From: Gemmatimonadota bacterium
GTDB lineage: Bacteria; Latescibacterota; UBA2968
Assembly: GCA_009838845.1 (NCBI GenBank)
Contig: VXRD01000029.1
Location: 1-64,000, forward strand
Direction: 5' to 3'
DNA: 64,000 nt
The position numbers were made by a program, and so were the translations under genes. The notes under the pieces are model-generated. The model was not told the DNA's origin. It saw only the letters and a list, made by a program, of their open reading frames with translations, and did no database searches. Position 1 is the first letter of the stretch. The number at the start of each line of letters is the position of its first letter. This document shows, piece after piece, positions 10,244-17,878 of the stretch.

Positions 10244-11062
10244 ATGTCCGATCTGAATCCGATTCGCCTGCATTATGTTCGGGAATTCACCCGGTTGAGC
10301 CTTTGGTACGCGAACAAACGGCTGCGGGAAAATCTCGGCGATTTGGAAGATACCGTCAACGTGCGAGTCAATCTGTACCGGAATACCTCACTCTACGACG
10401 GCAACCACCATCCGGCAGCGGGAGATGAAGATCCCGAATGGAACGTCATTGTAGGGAAATTGGGAGAAATCTTCGACAAGTATGGTAATGATAGTGAATC
10501 CGTGGAGATCAGGGGACTTGCGATCCTCTGGCCACTTATGGAAGCGCGCATTCGCACGTTGGGTAACGAACAGCCCAGACCTGGTGACCGTTCACACGAA
10601 TGTTGGAATCATGACTACAAGCACGAGGACTCGTTGAGCCTTCATATTGCCAATGTTTACCAGCCAAAATCTCCCCTCAGCGATATGCACATACAGTTTG
10701 CGGCATCGCTAATCAGGCTGCTCAGAGATTCGCAAGTACATCGGCCGGAAGTAAAAGTGGTTCGATGCGGCAGCTGGATGAATTCGGCACCGCGGTTTCA
10801 AATGCTGTTTCCCGAGGCCTGGATTCAGAGCGCTGAGAGAAGAACAGAGATGCGATACACGATGGGACACTGGGGGCAGTTCATGGACCGGCGGGGTGAT
10901 TTTCACGAAAAGAATGGGGCATTTTTCCGGCGTACCGGCGAGATGCCCTATCCCAGTTCTTTGTGCAGGTGTAAGATTGAGATGGTTCTCGACCACCTTC
11001 ACGAGACCTTCCCCGAAGCTGTGGCATATAACAATCAGCTGGGATATGTTCCAACGGCTTAA
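10244..11062 (+). CDS. uncharacterised conserved-looking protein
   Basis: I do not recognise this family. The frame opens at 10184 inside the preceding gene, but the ATG at 10244 after GGGGGTAGAA is the better start, giving 272 residues. The protein is soluble-looking and unusually rich in Trp, His, Tyr and Arg. Distinctive segments are REFTRLSLWYANKRL near the start, a central DRSHECWNHDYKHEDSLSLH that could bind metal or a polar ligand, and VVRCGSWMNSAPRFQ. It lacks a signal peptide and transmembrane segments. It sits 37 bases before a sulfatase in the PHP/aminotransferase operon and is a good candidate for a new enzyme of this pathway. Confidence 0.6.
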   Translation: MSDLNPIRLHYVREFTRLSLWYANKRLRENLGDLEDTVNVRVNLYRNTSLYDGNHHPAAGDEDPEWNVIVGKLGEIFDKYGNDSESVEIRGLAILWPLMEARIRTLGNEQPRPGDRSHECWNHDYKHEDSLSLHIANVYQPKSPLSDMHIQFAASLIRLLRDSQVHRPEVKVVRCGSWMNSAPRFQMLFPEAWIQSAERRTEMRYTMGHWGQFMDRRGDFHEKNGAFFRRTGEMPYPSSLCRCKIEMVLDHLHETFPEAVAYNNQLGYVPTA

Positions 11063-11099
11063 GATGCCGACATTGACAACGCGCACCGAGGTGACTGCT

Positions 11100-12560
11100 A
11101 TGAATGTCGTTTATATCATGACCGATCGACACAACCCGGAGTTTTCCGGTTGTTACGGTAGTTCCATTACCCGTACGCCTCACATCGATGCGCTCGCCAG
11201 ACGAGGAAAGAGATTCGACAGTGCCTATTGCCCAAGTCCTCTGTGCGCGCCTTCGCGGGGAGCGATGATGGCGGGACGGTATGTTCACGAGATCTCTACC
11301 TGGGACAATGCGTTTCCCTATTCAGGAGTGCCCAGAGGCTGGGGGCATTACTTTGCAGAAAATGGCGTCGTGCTTACGACCATTGGCAAGCTCGATTACA
11401 AACCGGGCAGTGATGCTGGAGTGGAAGATATGCGCCTGGCCAAGGCACGGGAGAGTCTGGACGTACACACGCTGTTCGAAGAGGGCCGCGTGCAACCCCG
11501 ATACCATCACCTGCATCGATTGCGGGAAGCGGGTCCTGCAAGTGGGCGTGGGGAACACCAGCACGACGCGCAGGTCGCAGAAGAAGCGGTACAGTGGCTG
11601 ATGTATGAACGCCCACAAGATCGCCCCTGGGTCCTGATCGTGAATATCAAACAGCCCCATCCCGGATGGAATCCGCCGCAGGAGCTATGGGACTACTACG
11701 ATCCGCTGGTGCGAACCGAAGACCTGGACGAGCGCTATTCGGAACCCGTTTCTCGACTGCACCCCTTCCACCGGGATTTTGTTCGTTACACGTGCAGCGA
11801 TCTTTGCACACCCGAGGAGTTGCGCCGTGGTCTGGTAGGCTACCACGGCATCTGTGAGATGGCAGATCGCAACGTGGGGCGCGTGCTCAAAGCCATAGAC
11901 ACCGAGAATCTCTGGGATTCGACGCTGGTCGCCTATGCTTCGGATCACGGTGGCAGCATGGGGGCACATCGCAATTCCGGAATGGGATCGATGTATGAGG
12001 ATTCAATTCGCGTACCCCTGATCGTGGCTGGACCCGGCATAGAGTCAGGAGGGTCCGAGCCTGCACCTGTTTCACATCTCGATCTTTTCCAGACATTCTC
12101 GGAAGCCCTGGAGTTGCCTTCGCCAACACACATGCGGGGGACATCCTTGCTGGGATCCTTGAGGGGCGAGCCGGGTGCGGCGCTTCCCGAATTCGCTATC
12201 AGTGAATTCCATGGGCCGGGCCTTCCAGGAAGCGCATTTGCTCTTCGATCGGGTTCAGATAAATATGTGGCGTGCGTTGGGGAAAGACCGATGTTGTTTG
12301 ACCTTGCAGAGGATCCTTTGGAGATGCAAGATCTTGCGGAGCGTCCCGATGCGTCTCAAAAACTGGCTCGGCTTCGGCGAATTCTATACCAGGTGTGCTG
12401 CCCGGAAGCGATTGATCAGAGGGCAAAGGCGGACCAGCAGGCGCTTCGCGAAGAACTGGCTAAAAGTGGAAGGCTTGTGGAGGAGTTGTGGAAACGAGGT
12501 TACGAACGGAATCCGGAACGCATGATTCCACGGCCGGAACTTGTCGTGCAAAAACCGTGA
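11100..12560 (+). CDS. type I sulfatase (CAPSR)
   Basis: 486 residues from the ATG at 11100, which follows GAGGTG at 11088-11093. The open frame continues 68 codons upstream inside the previous gene, but that stretch does not look like sulfatase. Motifs: MNVVYIMTDRH at the metal site, C49-A-P-S-R for formylglycine, GKLDY in place of the usual GKWH, IKQPHPGW and YASDHGGS. No signal peptide. It closes the operon with the downstream alpha/beta hydrolase (20-base gap). The GKLD variant suggests a subsite unlike those of its neighbours. Confidence 0.88.
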   Translation: MNVVYIMTDRHNPEFSGCYGSSITRTPHIDALARRGKRFDSAYCPSPLCAPSRGAMMAGRYVHEISTWDNAFPYSGVPRGWGHYFAENGVVLTTIGKLDYKPGSDAGVEDMRLAKARESLDVHTLFEEGRVQPRYHHLHRLREAGPASGRGEHQHDAQVAEEAVQWLMYERPQDRPWVLIVNIKQPHPGWNPPQELWDYYDPLVRTEDLDERYSEPVSRLHPFHRDFVRYTCSDLCTPEELRRGLVGYHGICEMADRNVGRVLKAIDTENLWDSTLVAYASDHGGSMGAHRNSGMGSMYEDSIRVPLIVAGPGIESGGSEPAPVSHLDLFQTFSEALELPSPTHMRGTSLLGSLRGEPGAALPEFAISEFHGPGLPGSAFALRSGSDKYVACVGERPMLFDLAEDPLEMQDLAERPDASQKLARLRRILYQVCCPEAIDQRAKADQQALREELAKSGRLVEELWKRGYERNPERMIPRPELVVQKP

Positions 12561-12580
12561 GATGATAAAGGTTTCTCGAT

Positions 12581-13564
12581 ATGTCACCTATCATACCACC
12601 TGACATCCAGCCAGCATCCACATCTGACCTTGCCGACTCAGATATCCGTGCAAAGCTCATAGAGCTTCTGGGGCTGGCTACAATCCCCGACAGGGTAGAT
12701 TTCACAACCTTAGAAACGCGAGAAATCGAAGACATTCGCGTCACCCATCTGAGCTATCAGAACTCACTGCGCGAAACCGTTCCCGCCATCCTCATGGAAC
12801 CACCTGGGCATACGGGAAAAATGCGACCGGGAATCGTATGCATTTCTGGCACATCCGGCTCTGCAGAACGGGTCGCGCATCCACAATTCCATCAATCTCC
12901 CGATGGTCCATTGATTGGCTGGGGACGTGAACTCGCGCGAAGAGGGTTCACGACACTGGCCATCTCGATCAAAGGCACAGAAGGAAGACGCCGCAGCATT
13001 GAAGAATGGGCAACCGAGAACAAGCTCCTGGCTCCGTATGGACGAAGCCAGATGGGCATTCTCGTCGAAGAAACACTCAGAGCCGCTCGAATTCTTTGCG
13101 CGATAAATGGCGTTGACAAAAACCGCATTGGCCTGACAGGCATGTCGCTTGGCGGCAACGCAACCTGGTATTCGATGGCGTGTGCACCCTGGATCGCGGC
13201 AGGCGTAACTGTCTGTGGTGGCCTTGGCAGCCTGGCCAGCGTCATTCACCAGAGCGACAACGAACGACACAGTGCTTATTACTACATCCCTAACTTCCTG
13301 TGTCATTTTGATCATCCGCGCGTCGTAGCCACCTGCATGCCCCCGCGACCTTTTATGATGATCTCGCCCACCCGGGACGAAGACATGCCGCGCCAAGGCG
13401 TCGATACCCTTATACCCGTTGTACAAAAAGCCTATGCCTCAACAGGGCACGACGATCGTTTCAAAGTCTATCAACCCGACGGCAATCATCGCTTTCTCGT
13501 TGAGTACTTCGAGCAGATGGTCGCCTGGTTTGACCATTTTCTGCTTTCACCCAAAGAGACTTAA
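12581..13564 (+). CDS. alpha/beta hydrolase (acetyl-xylan-esterase-like)
   Basis: 327 residues. Nucleophile Ser189 in GMSLGG, a likely acid Asp266 in SPTRDEDMP, and His303 in PDGNHRF form the triad. An N-terminal helical cap precedes the VCISGTSG strand. No export signal. It is related in fold and layout to the hydrolase at 1877 and is probably a cytoplasmic deacylase for imported oligosaccharides or sugar acids. It is the last gene of the rightward block; the next gene is on the other strand. Confidence 0.78.
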   Translation: MSPIIPPDIQPASTSDLADSDIRAKLIELLGLATIPDRVDFTTLETREIEDIRVTHLSYQNSLRETVPAILMEPPGHTGKMRPGIVCISGTSGSAERVAHPQFHQSPDGPLIGWGRELARRGFTTLAISIKGTEGRRRSIEEWATENKLLAPYGRSQMGILVEETLRAARILCAINGVDKNRIGLTGMSLGGNATWYSMACAPWIAAGVTVCGGLGSLASVIHQSDNERHSAYYYIPNFLCHFDHPRVVATCMPPRPFMMISPTRDEDMPRQGVDTLIPVVQKAYASTGHDDRFKVYQPDGNHRFLVEYFEQMVAWFDHFLLSPKET

Positions 13565-13625
13565 AAAATGAAGACCTTAAATATTTGTCCTTTAGGGTGG
13601 GAGTAATCACTAAACCGACCTCTTT

Positions 13626-14672
13626 TTAATAAGTGGCGGGGCGACGGCCGCTACGGTCGTCCAGGGTGCGCTGGGTCAATTCGAAATAGGGCTCAAAGCC
13701 GTGAAAAAAGCGGTCTAGTTCGTCCACCATCAGTTCGAAAAAGCGCCAGTAGGCGGCCCGGGTGACGCCGGCGATATGGGGCGTAAGGAATACATTGTCC
13801 AGCCCGGTTATTTCGTGGCCGTCGGGGATAGGGTCGGGGTCGAAAACATCGAGGCCAGCGATAATATCGCCGCGCTTGAGGCGTTCGACCAGGGCGACCG
13901 AATCGATGATGGGACCGCGGGAGACGTTGACCAGTACAGTCCCCGAGGGGATCAGATCCAGTTCTGCCCGACCGATCATGCCCTGGGTCCCGGGGGTCTG
14001 CGGGGCCAGACAGACAATCGCATCGGAGCTCGACAGGACCTGTTCGAGTGAGGTCAGGAGAAAGCCCAGGGCTTCGGCCATGGATCCAGGCAGGTAGGGG
14101 TCGTAAACCTGAATGGCAACCCGGAAAGGGCGCAGCAATTCTATTAGGCGACGGCCGGCATGGCCGCAGCCGATCAGTCCCACGGTCTTGCCGGTGAGTT
14201 CGCCACGCAGGAAGCTGGGGTTGTCGCGGGTTTTGCGGCAATTTCCCTCCATGTAGCGGCGCAGATAATAACCGGCGTTGCGCAACGATACGAGAATAAG
14301 GCCCAGGGCCCACTCAGAGACAGGGTAGGACGAGCCATTGGTGGTGTCAACAACGCGGATATCCCGTTGCCAGGCCGCCTCCACGTCGATGCGCTCAGCG
14401 AAACGATCGCCGTTCAATTCGCCGATGAGGCGTAGCTCGGGGGCTTGTTCCATGAGTTCGGGGCCGATATGGGGCGCCCCCGAATAGACGACCAGGGCCT
14501 GGACGGACGCCAGCCGGCGCGACAATTCGGTCTGGTGACCGGGCTGGACCTGACCCGCTTCACAGGGGAGCCATGTCCAATTCGCAAAGCTATCCAGGCG
14601 CTCTAGATCGGCCGGGGCCAGATAGAGATCGCGCTCGGGACCGCCCAGCACCAGGATTTCGGGATCAGCCAT
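13626..14672 (-). CDS. D-2-hydroxyacid dehydrogenase (NAD-dependent)
   Basis: 348 residues; on its strand AGGAGG sits just before the ATG. It has the two-domain D-isomer-specific dehydrogenase layout: an NAD-binding loop GLIGCGHAG (residues 165-173), the NVSRG segment with catalytic Arg252, and His299 in TPHIAG. The usual FEPEP glutamate region reads FDPDPIPD, so the catalytic Glu appears to be Asp. It likely interconverts a 2-keto acid and a D-2-hydroxy acid, which would fit sugar-acid breakdown. It is visibly more GC-rich than most neighbours and is the only leftward gene in the first 20 kb. Confidence 0.85.
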   Translation of the reverse strand: MADPEILVLGGPERDLYLAPADLERLDSFANWTWLPCEAGQVQPGHQTELSRRLASVQALVVYSGAPHIGPELMEQAPELRLIGELNGDRFAERIDVEAAWQRDIRVVDTTNGSSYPVSEWALGLILVSLRNAGYYLRRYMEGNCRKTRDNPSFLRGELTGKTVGLIGCGHAGRRLIELLRPFRVAIQVYDPYLPGSMAEALGFLLTSLEQVLSSSDAIVCLAPQTPGTQGMIGRAELDLIPSGTVLVNVSRGPIIDSVALVERLKRGDIIAGLDVFDPDPIPDGHEITGLDNVFLTPHIAGVTRAAYWRFFELMVDELDRFFHGFEPYFELTQRTLDDRSGRRPATY

Positions 14673-14952
14673 GGAAGGCCTCCTGGAAATCTACTCGCTG
14701 ATCTGCAGGTATGCAAAACGACAAACGCGCCATGGATTTCATAAACTTAAGCCTCAATAGGGTTGGGAACTGGGCAAGATCATAACAAAAACTTAACAAA
14801 GTTTAGAAACTGTTCAAAGATGATTTTACATCTCGCCCACTGCCGATGGTGCGTGAGTGTTCGCGGTGGGACTATGACAACAACGGAAAATAGCTTCTTT
14901 GATTCTAAGGGGTCCAAATTCACTGTTTTGACGAAAGGCAAGGCTGACGATA
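14673..14952. other. divergent intergenic region
   Basis: 280 bases separate the leftward dehydrogenase from the rightward PhyH gene, so it should hold two promoters. It contains an inverted repeat at 14789-14804 (arms AAACTT and AAGTTT around AACA) in an AT-rich stretch, a possible operator. A 72-codon frame starting at 14763 has no coding character and no homology that I recognise. Confidence 0.4.
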
Positions 14953-15759
14953 ATGACCGAAGAACAACGCTATCTTTTTGATCTATGCGGTTTTCTGCAC
15001 CTGAAGAACGTCCTGACTCCGGAGGAACTGGATGCGGCTTCGGAGGCTACCAGGCGCTACATCGACAGCGCACCGGAAGACCTTCCGCCGCATTTTGGAC
15101 AATCAGAAAATCTCAAAGGCTTTGCTCACGGCTTCGCCTTTGACCGGGCGCTGGAAAAGCTGGTCTTTCTGCCCGCAGTCTGGCCCATCGTGCTGGAGTT
15201 GACAAACGGCAAACCTATGCTCGCCAGCGGTACCCTCATGGTCGACGATCCCGACGGACACACCGAGGCGAGTCCGCTGCACTGCGCCCGCGACGACTAC
15301 GGCTTTGAGAGCGCCCGTTACGAGATACACCAGGGCCGTATCTATTGCGACGACTTTGTGGTGTTTCCCTACCTGGACGATGTACATCCAGGTGATGGCG
15401 GGCTCCTCGTGCTCCCGGGTTCGCACAAAAGCCAGTTTGACCGGCCACCGCAGCTATTTTCCCAGGGTCGCATCGAAGGAGAAGTACCGTTGGGAGTCAT
15501 CAATATCACGCCCTCAGCTGGGGATGTGGTCATTATACCCGAATGCCTGACCCACGGGGTCCTGCCCTGGAAACCCGTCGATCGCCAACGCCGGGTGTTA
15601 ACGTTGCGCTACCGCCCACACCACCGCCAGCCCGGCCGTCCCATTCCTGAGGCGGTCAAAGAGCGGCTGGCGCCCGAAACACTCGAATTGCTCGAAACGG
15701 CGCACTACACCCACAAAAAGGAAATCGCCACTCGACAACGGGTGTGCCTCAGCCAGTAA
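14953..15759 (+). CDS. phytanoyl-CoA dioxygenase (PhyH) family protein
   Basis: 268 residues. It begins with the usual PhyH helix (EEQRYLFDLCGFLHLKNV) and contains the double-stranded beta-helix core: PLHCARDD with candidate Fe ligand His110, HPGDGGLLVLPGSHKS, GDVVIIPECLTHG with the distal His, and RRVLTLRY with the 2-oxoglutarate-binding Arg. The HxD motif is not textbook here (HCARDD). The enzyme would hydroxylate or oxidatively cleave a small substrate using Fe(II), O2 and 2-oxoglutarate. It lies directly upstream of a sulfatase stub, in the PhyH-sulfatase pairing seen repeatedly in this window. Confidence 0.82.
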   Translation: MTEEQRYLFDLCGFLHLKNVLTPEELDAASEATRRYIDSAPEDLPPHFGQSENLKGFAHGFAFDRALEKLVFLPAVWPIVLELTNGKPMLASGTLMVDDPDGHTEASPLHCARDDYGFESARYEIHQGRIYCDDFVVFPYLDDVHPGDGGLLVLPGSHKSQFDRPPQLFSQGRIEGEVPLGVINITPSAGDVVIIPECLTHGVLPWKPVDRQRRVLTLRYRPHHRQPGRPIPEAVKERLAPETLELLETAHYTHKKEIATRQRVCLSQ

Positions 15760-15774
15760 TCAAAGGAGGCCTTT

Positions 15775-15885
15775 GTGGCCCATAAAAAGCAACCCAATAT
15801 TGTATTCATATTGACCGACCAGTGGCGAGCACAGGCGACCGGGTATGCCGGTGACCCCAATGTGCAAACGCCACACCTCTTTTGA
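15775..15885 (+). pseudogene. sulfatase stub: first 36 codons only
   Basis: A strong AGGAGG precedes a GTG at 15775. The 36 codons that follow match the first codons of the intact sulfatase at 37004: both read KPNIVFILTDQWRAQATGYA or nearly so, then DPNV and TP. After LF comes TGA at 15883 and, 15 bases later, the start of the oxidoreductase. The catalytic cysteine and everything after it are absent. The signal for starting translation is intact, so a short peptide could still be made. The best reading is a sulfatase gene lost by internal deletion. Confidence 0.8.
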
Positions 15886-15900
15886 TGGGGATAGAGAACG

Positions 15901-16953
15901 ATGAACAATCCCTTGAATTTAGACCCACAGCGCAGATTGAAATTCGGTATTATCGGGATCGGAGAACGGTGCTGGCAGCACATCGAACGGATCAACAACA
16001 ACAGCGATTCATGTCAGATCCTGGCGATATGCGATATCCGCCAGGACCGACTCGATTATGGCCTAAAAATCTGTCGCGGCACACCGATAACCTGTACGGA
16101 TTACCGGGAAATGCTCAAGCACCCAGACCTGAATGTGGTCCTGATCACAACGCCGCACAACCTCCACGAGGCCATGACCATAGACGCCCTCAATTCCGGC
16201 TGCGATGTCATGGTAGAAAAACCCATGGCGATGAACGCCACCGAATGCGATCAGATGAATGCGGCGGCCCGTCTCAACAATCGCATTTTAATGGTAGGAG
16301 AGCAGCACCGATACTTTGCACTGAACCGTAAAGTAAAAGCGCTTATCGATGTCGGATCAATCGGCGATGTCATCTGTATCAATGCCCCGTCCTTCCGCGG
16401 CCCCTGGTCAGATGGCAAACGCTGGTTGAACTTTTTTACAACCTCTGGCGGCGGTCTGCTCTCCGAGTCTTGCCACGACCTGGATGCCTTTTGTTGGATC
16501 ATTGGATCACGTCCTGTAAAAGTGGTCGGCTTCGGAGGGATTGAAGTCTTTCAAGATCAGGATACGCTTGATCATGCCCAACTACTGTACGAATTTGAAA
16601 ACGGCGTGAAGCTCTCCTACGGATTCGGTATCTTTGTCCCGGGTGGGTACAGGGATATTGGAATCCTGGGAAGTCACGGACGGCTGGAATACACGCGATA
16701 TGGAAAGAAGATTTATCAGTATAAATACAGACCGGGTGATCGGCAGCCGGGAAAGCCTATTGTTCACGATCTCACTTTGGAAATGGCGGAAACCGGGCAT
16801 GCGGGAACAAATGCCATGTACCGGGAATTCATTACCTGCGTTCGAGAACGCCGTGAACCCCTTACTGCCGGCACTGTAATCGTGGATTCTGTTCGCATGT
16901 GTACAGCCGGACAGAAGGCGATTCGCCAGGGGAAGATAATTAATTTGAGGTGA
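15901..16953 (+). CDS. Gfo/Idh/MocA-family oxidoreductase
   Basis: 350 residues. Rossmann motif GIIGIGERC near residues 16-24, EKP at residues 106-108, and GGGLLSESCHDLDAF with the conserved catalytic-region His. It is a complete family member of normal length. The gene starts 15 bases after the sulfatase stub and is probably read from the same promoter as the upstream PhyH gene. It is diverged from the oxidoreductase at 741. Probable role: NAD(P)-linked oxidation of a sugar or cyclitol released by desulfation. Confidence 0.87.
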   Translation: MNNPLNLDPQRRLKFGIIGIGERCWQHIERINNNSDSCQILAICDIRQDRLDYGLKICRGTPITCTDYREMLKHPDLNVVLITTPHNLHEAMTIDALNSGCDVMVEKPMAMNATECDQMNAAARLNNRILMVGEQHRYFALNRKVKALIDVGSIGDVICINAPSFRGPWSDGKRWLNFFTTSGGGLLSESCHDLDAFCWIIGSRPVKVVGFGGIEVFQDQDTLDHAQLLYEFENGVKLSYGFGIFVPGGYRDIGILGSHGRLEYTRYGKKIYQYKYRPGDRQPGKPIVHDLTLEMAETGHAGTNAMYREFITCVRERREPLTAGTVIVDSVRMCTAGQKAIRQGKIINLR

Positions 16954-17038
16954 TGTTCCTGAATACAAACTTTTCGACGGCTATCCTAGCCCCGAAGGCT
17001 TTGAAACCTACTTCTCCAATATCTACAAAGGCATTTAA
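16949..17038 (+). pseudogene. possible C-terminal remnant of an unidentified gene
   Basis: Directly after the oxidoreductase, in another frame, about 29 sense codons reach a TAA at 17036-17038. The peptide has a protein-like pattern (PEYKLFDGYPSPEGF, then ETYFSNIYKGI) but no start codon or ribosome site. The frame is closed upstream by TGA at 16946. Given the other gene scars nearby it may be the tail of a deleted gene. The family was not identified. Confidence 0.3.
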
Positions 17039-17144
17039 ATTCATCCAAACACACGAGCCTTCCTAACGCTTGATTTTCTCACCAAACCTGCCTCATCTTC
17101 TTCACACACGCATTTAATCAATCTCGTGGGCAAATTCTCTCTGT

Positions 17145-17172
17145 TTGAAAACAAACCGTGTTCAAAAATAAT
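17145..17172 (+). promoter_or_regulatory. possible sigma70-type promoter for the sigma-factor gene
   Basis: TTGAAA at 17145-17150, then 16 bases, then AATAAT at 17167-17172, in an AT-rich stretch about 70 bases before the sigma-factor start. Each element differs from the E. coli consensus at one position. The promoter consensus of this organism is unknown, so this is only a suggestion. Confidence 0.3.
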
Positions 17173-17239
17173 TTCTTTGACCATGTAATATTTTTTGACC
17201 CAAATGGGACTTAAATACAGGAGGCCTTCTACAGTATCT

Positions 17240-17878
17240 ATGGAAACACCAAAGACAAAAAAGTTAGACACCCTGGTTCGAGCAGCTCAGTTGGGCAAAA
17301 GCGAAGCTTTCGGGCATATTGTTTCTCGTTACCAGAGCATGGCATATGCCAGCGCTTATGCTCAGACCGGCGATTTTCACCTGGCTCAGGATGCCGCACA
17401 GGAAGCTTTTATTGAGGCTTTTCTCTGCCTGGATACTTTGCGAGAACCCGCTGCGTTTCCGGCCTGGTTTCGCCGCTTTGTGGTTAAACACAGCGACCGC
17501 CAACTGCGCAAGTCGCGGCCTCTGGTGATGGATCCAGCAGAGATTCAAACCCTGCCTTCAGATCTGCCCAATCCAGAGGTGCTTTTCACCCAACAGCAAA
17601 CTCGACATGAAGTGCGAGACGCCATTAATGCTTTGCCGAGCGCACAACGCGAAGCCATTGCCCTCTTCTACCTGGAGGGGTATTCACAAAAGGAAATCGC
17701 GAAGTTCTTGGGTGTGTCGGTCGGAACCGTTGGGAAACGACTTTACGATGCCCGTAAAGGGCTAAAAAAAAGGATGGAGAACATGGTCAAAGAAACACTG
17801 CAACAAAACCAACCAGACGAATCGTTTGCTACGAGAGTGCGATTCTTTATCGCTTTGAAACAGCTTCAACATTGTTAG
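17240..17878 (+). CDS. ECF-type RNA polymerase sigma factor
   Basis: 212 residues from the ATG at 17240; AGGAGG lies about 15 bases upstream. The frame reaches back to a TTG at 17195, but the protein-like part starts at METPKTKKL. Region 2 covers LGKSEAFGHIVSRY and QDAAQEAFIEAFL; region 4 has a helix-turn-helix in GYSQKEIAKFLGVSVGTV. It should direct core polymerase to a specific promoter set. The last residues switch from FIALK to an unconvincing QLQHC tail. The -1 frame from there continues smoothly into the downstream ankyrin protein, so the two genes may form one polypeptide or be translationally coupled (7-base overlap). Confidence 0.85.
   Translation: METPKTKKLDTLVRAAQLGKSEAFGHIVSRYQSMAYASAYAQTGDFHLAQDAAQEAFIEAFLCLDTLREPAAFPAWFRRFVVKHSDRQLRKSRPLVMDPAEIQTLPSDLPNPEVLFTQQQTRHEVRDAINALPSAQREAIALFYLEGYSQKEIAKFLGVSVGTVGKRLYDARKGLKKRMENMVKETLQQNQPDESFATRVRFFIALKQLQHC

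Noticed and set aside
14763-14981. 72-codon frame upstream of PhyH
   Set aside because: No ribosome site, crosses the PhyH start in another frame and has no coding pattern.
17041-17185. Minus-strand frame of 47 codons before the sigma factor
   Set aside because: The peptide looks moderately protein-like, but there is no ribosome site and it covers the promoter region; not enough evidence to call a gene.
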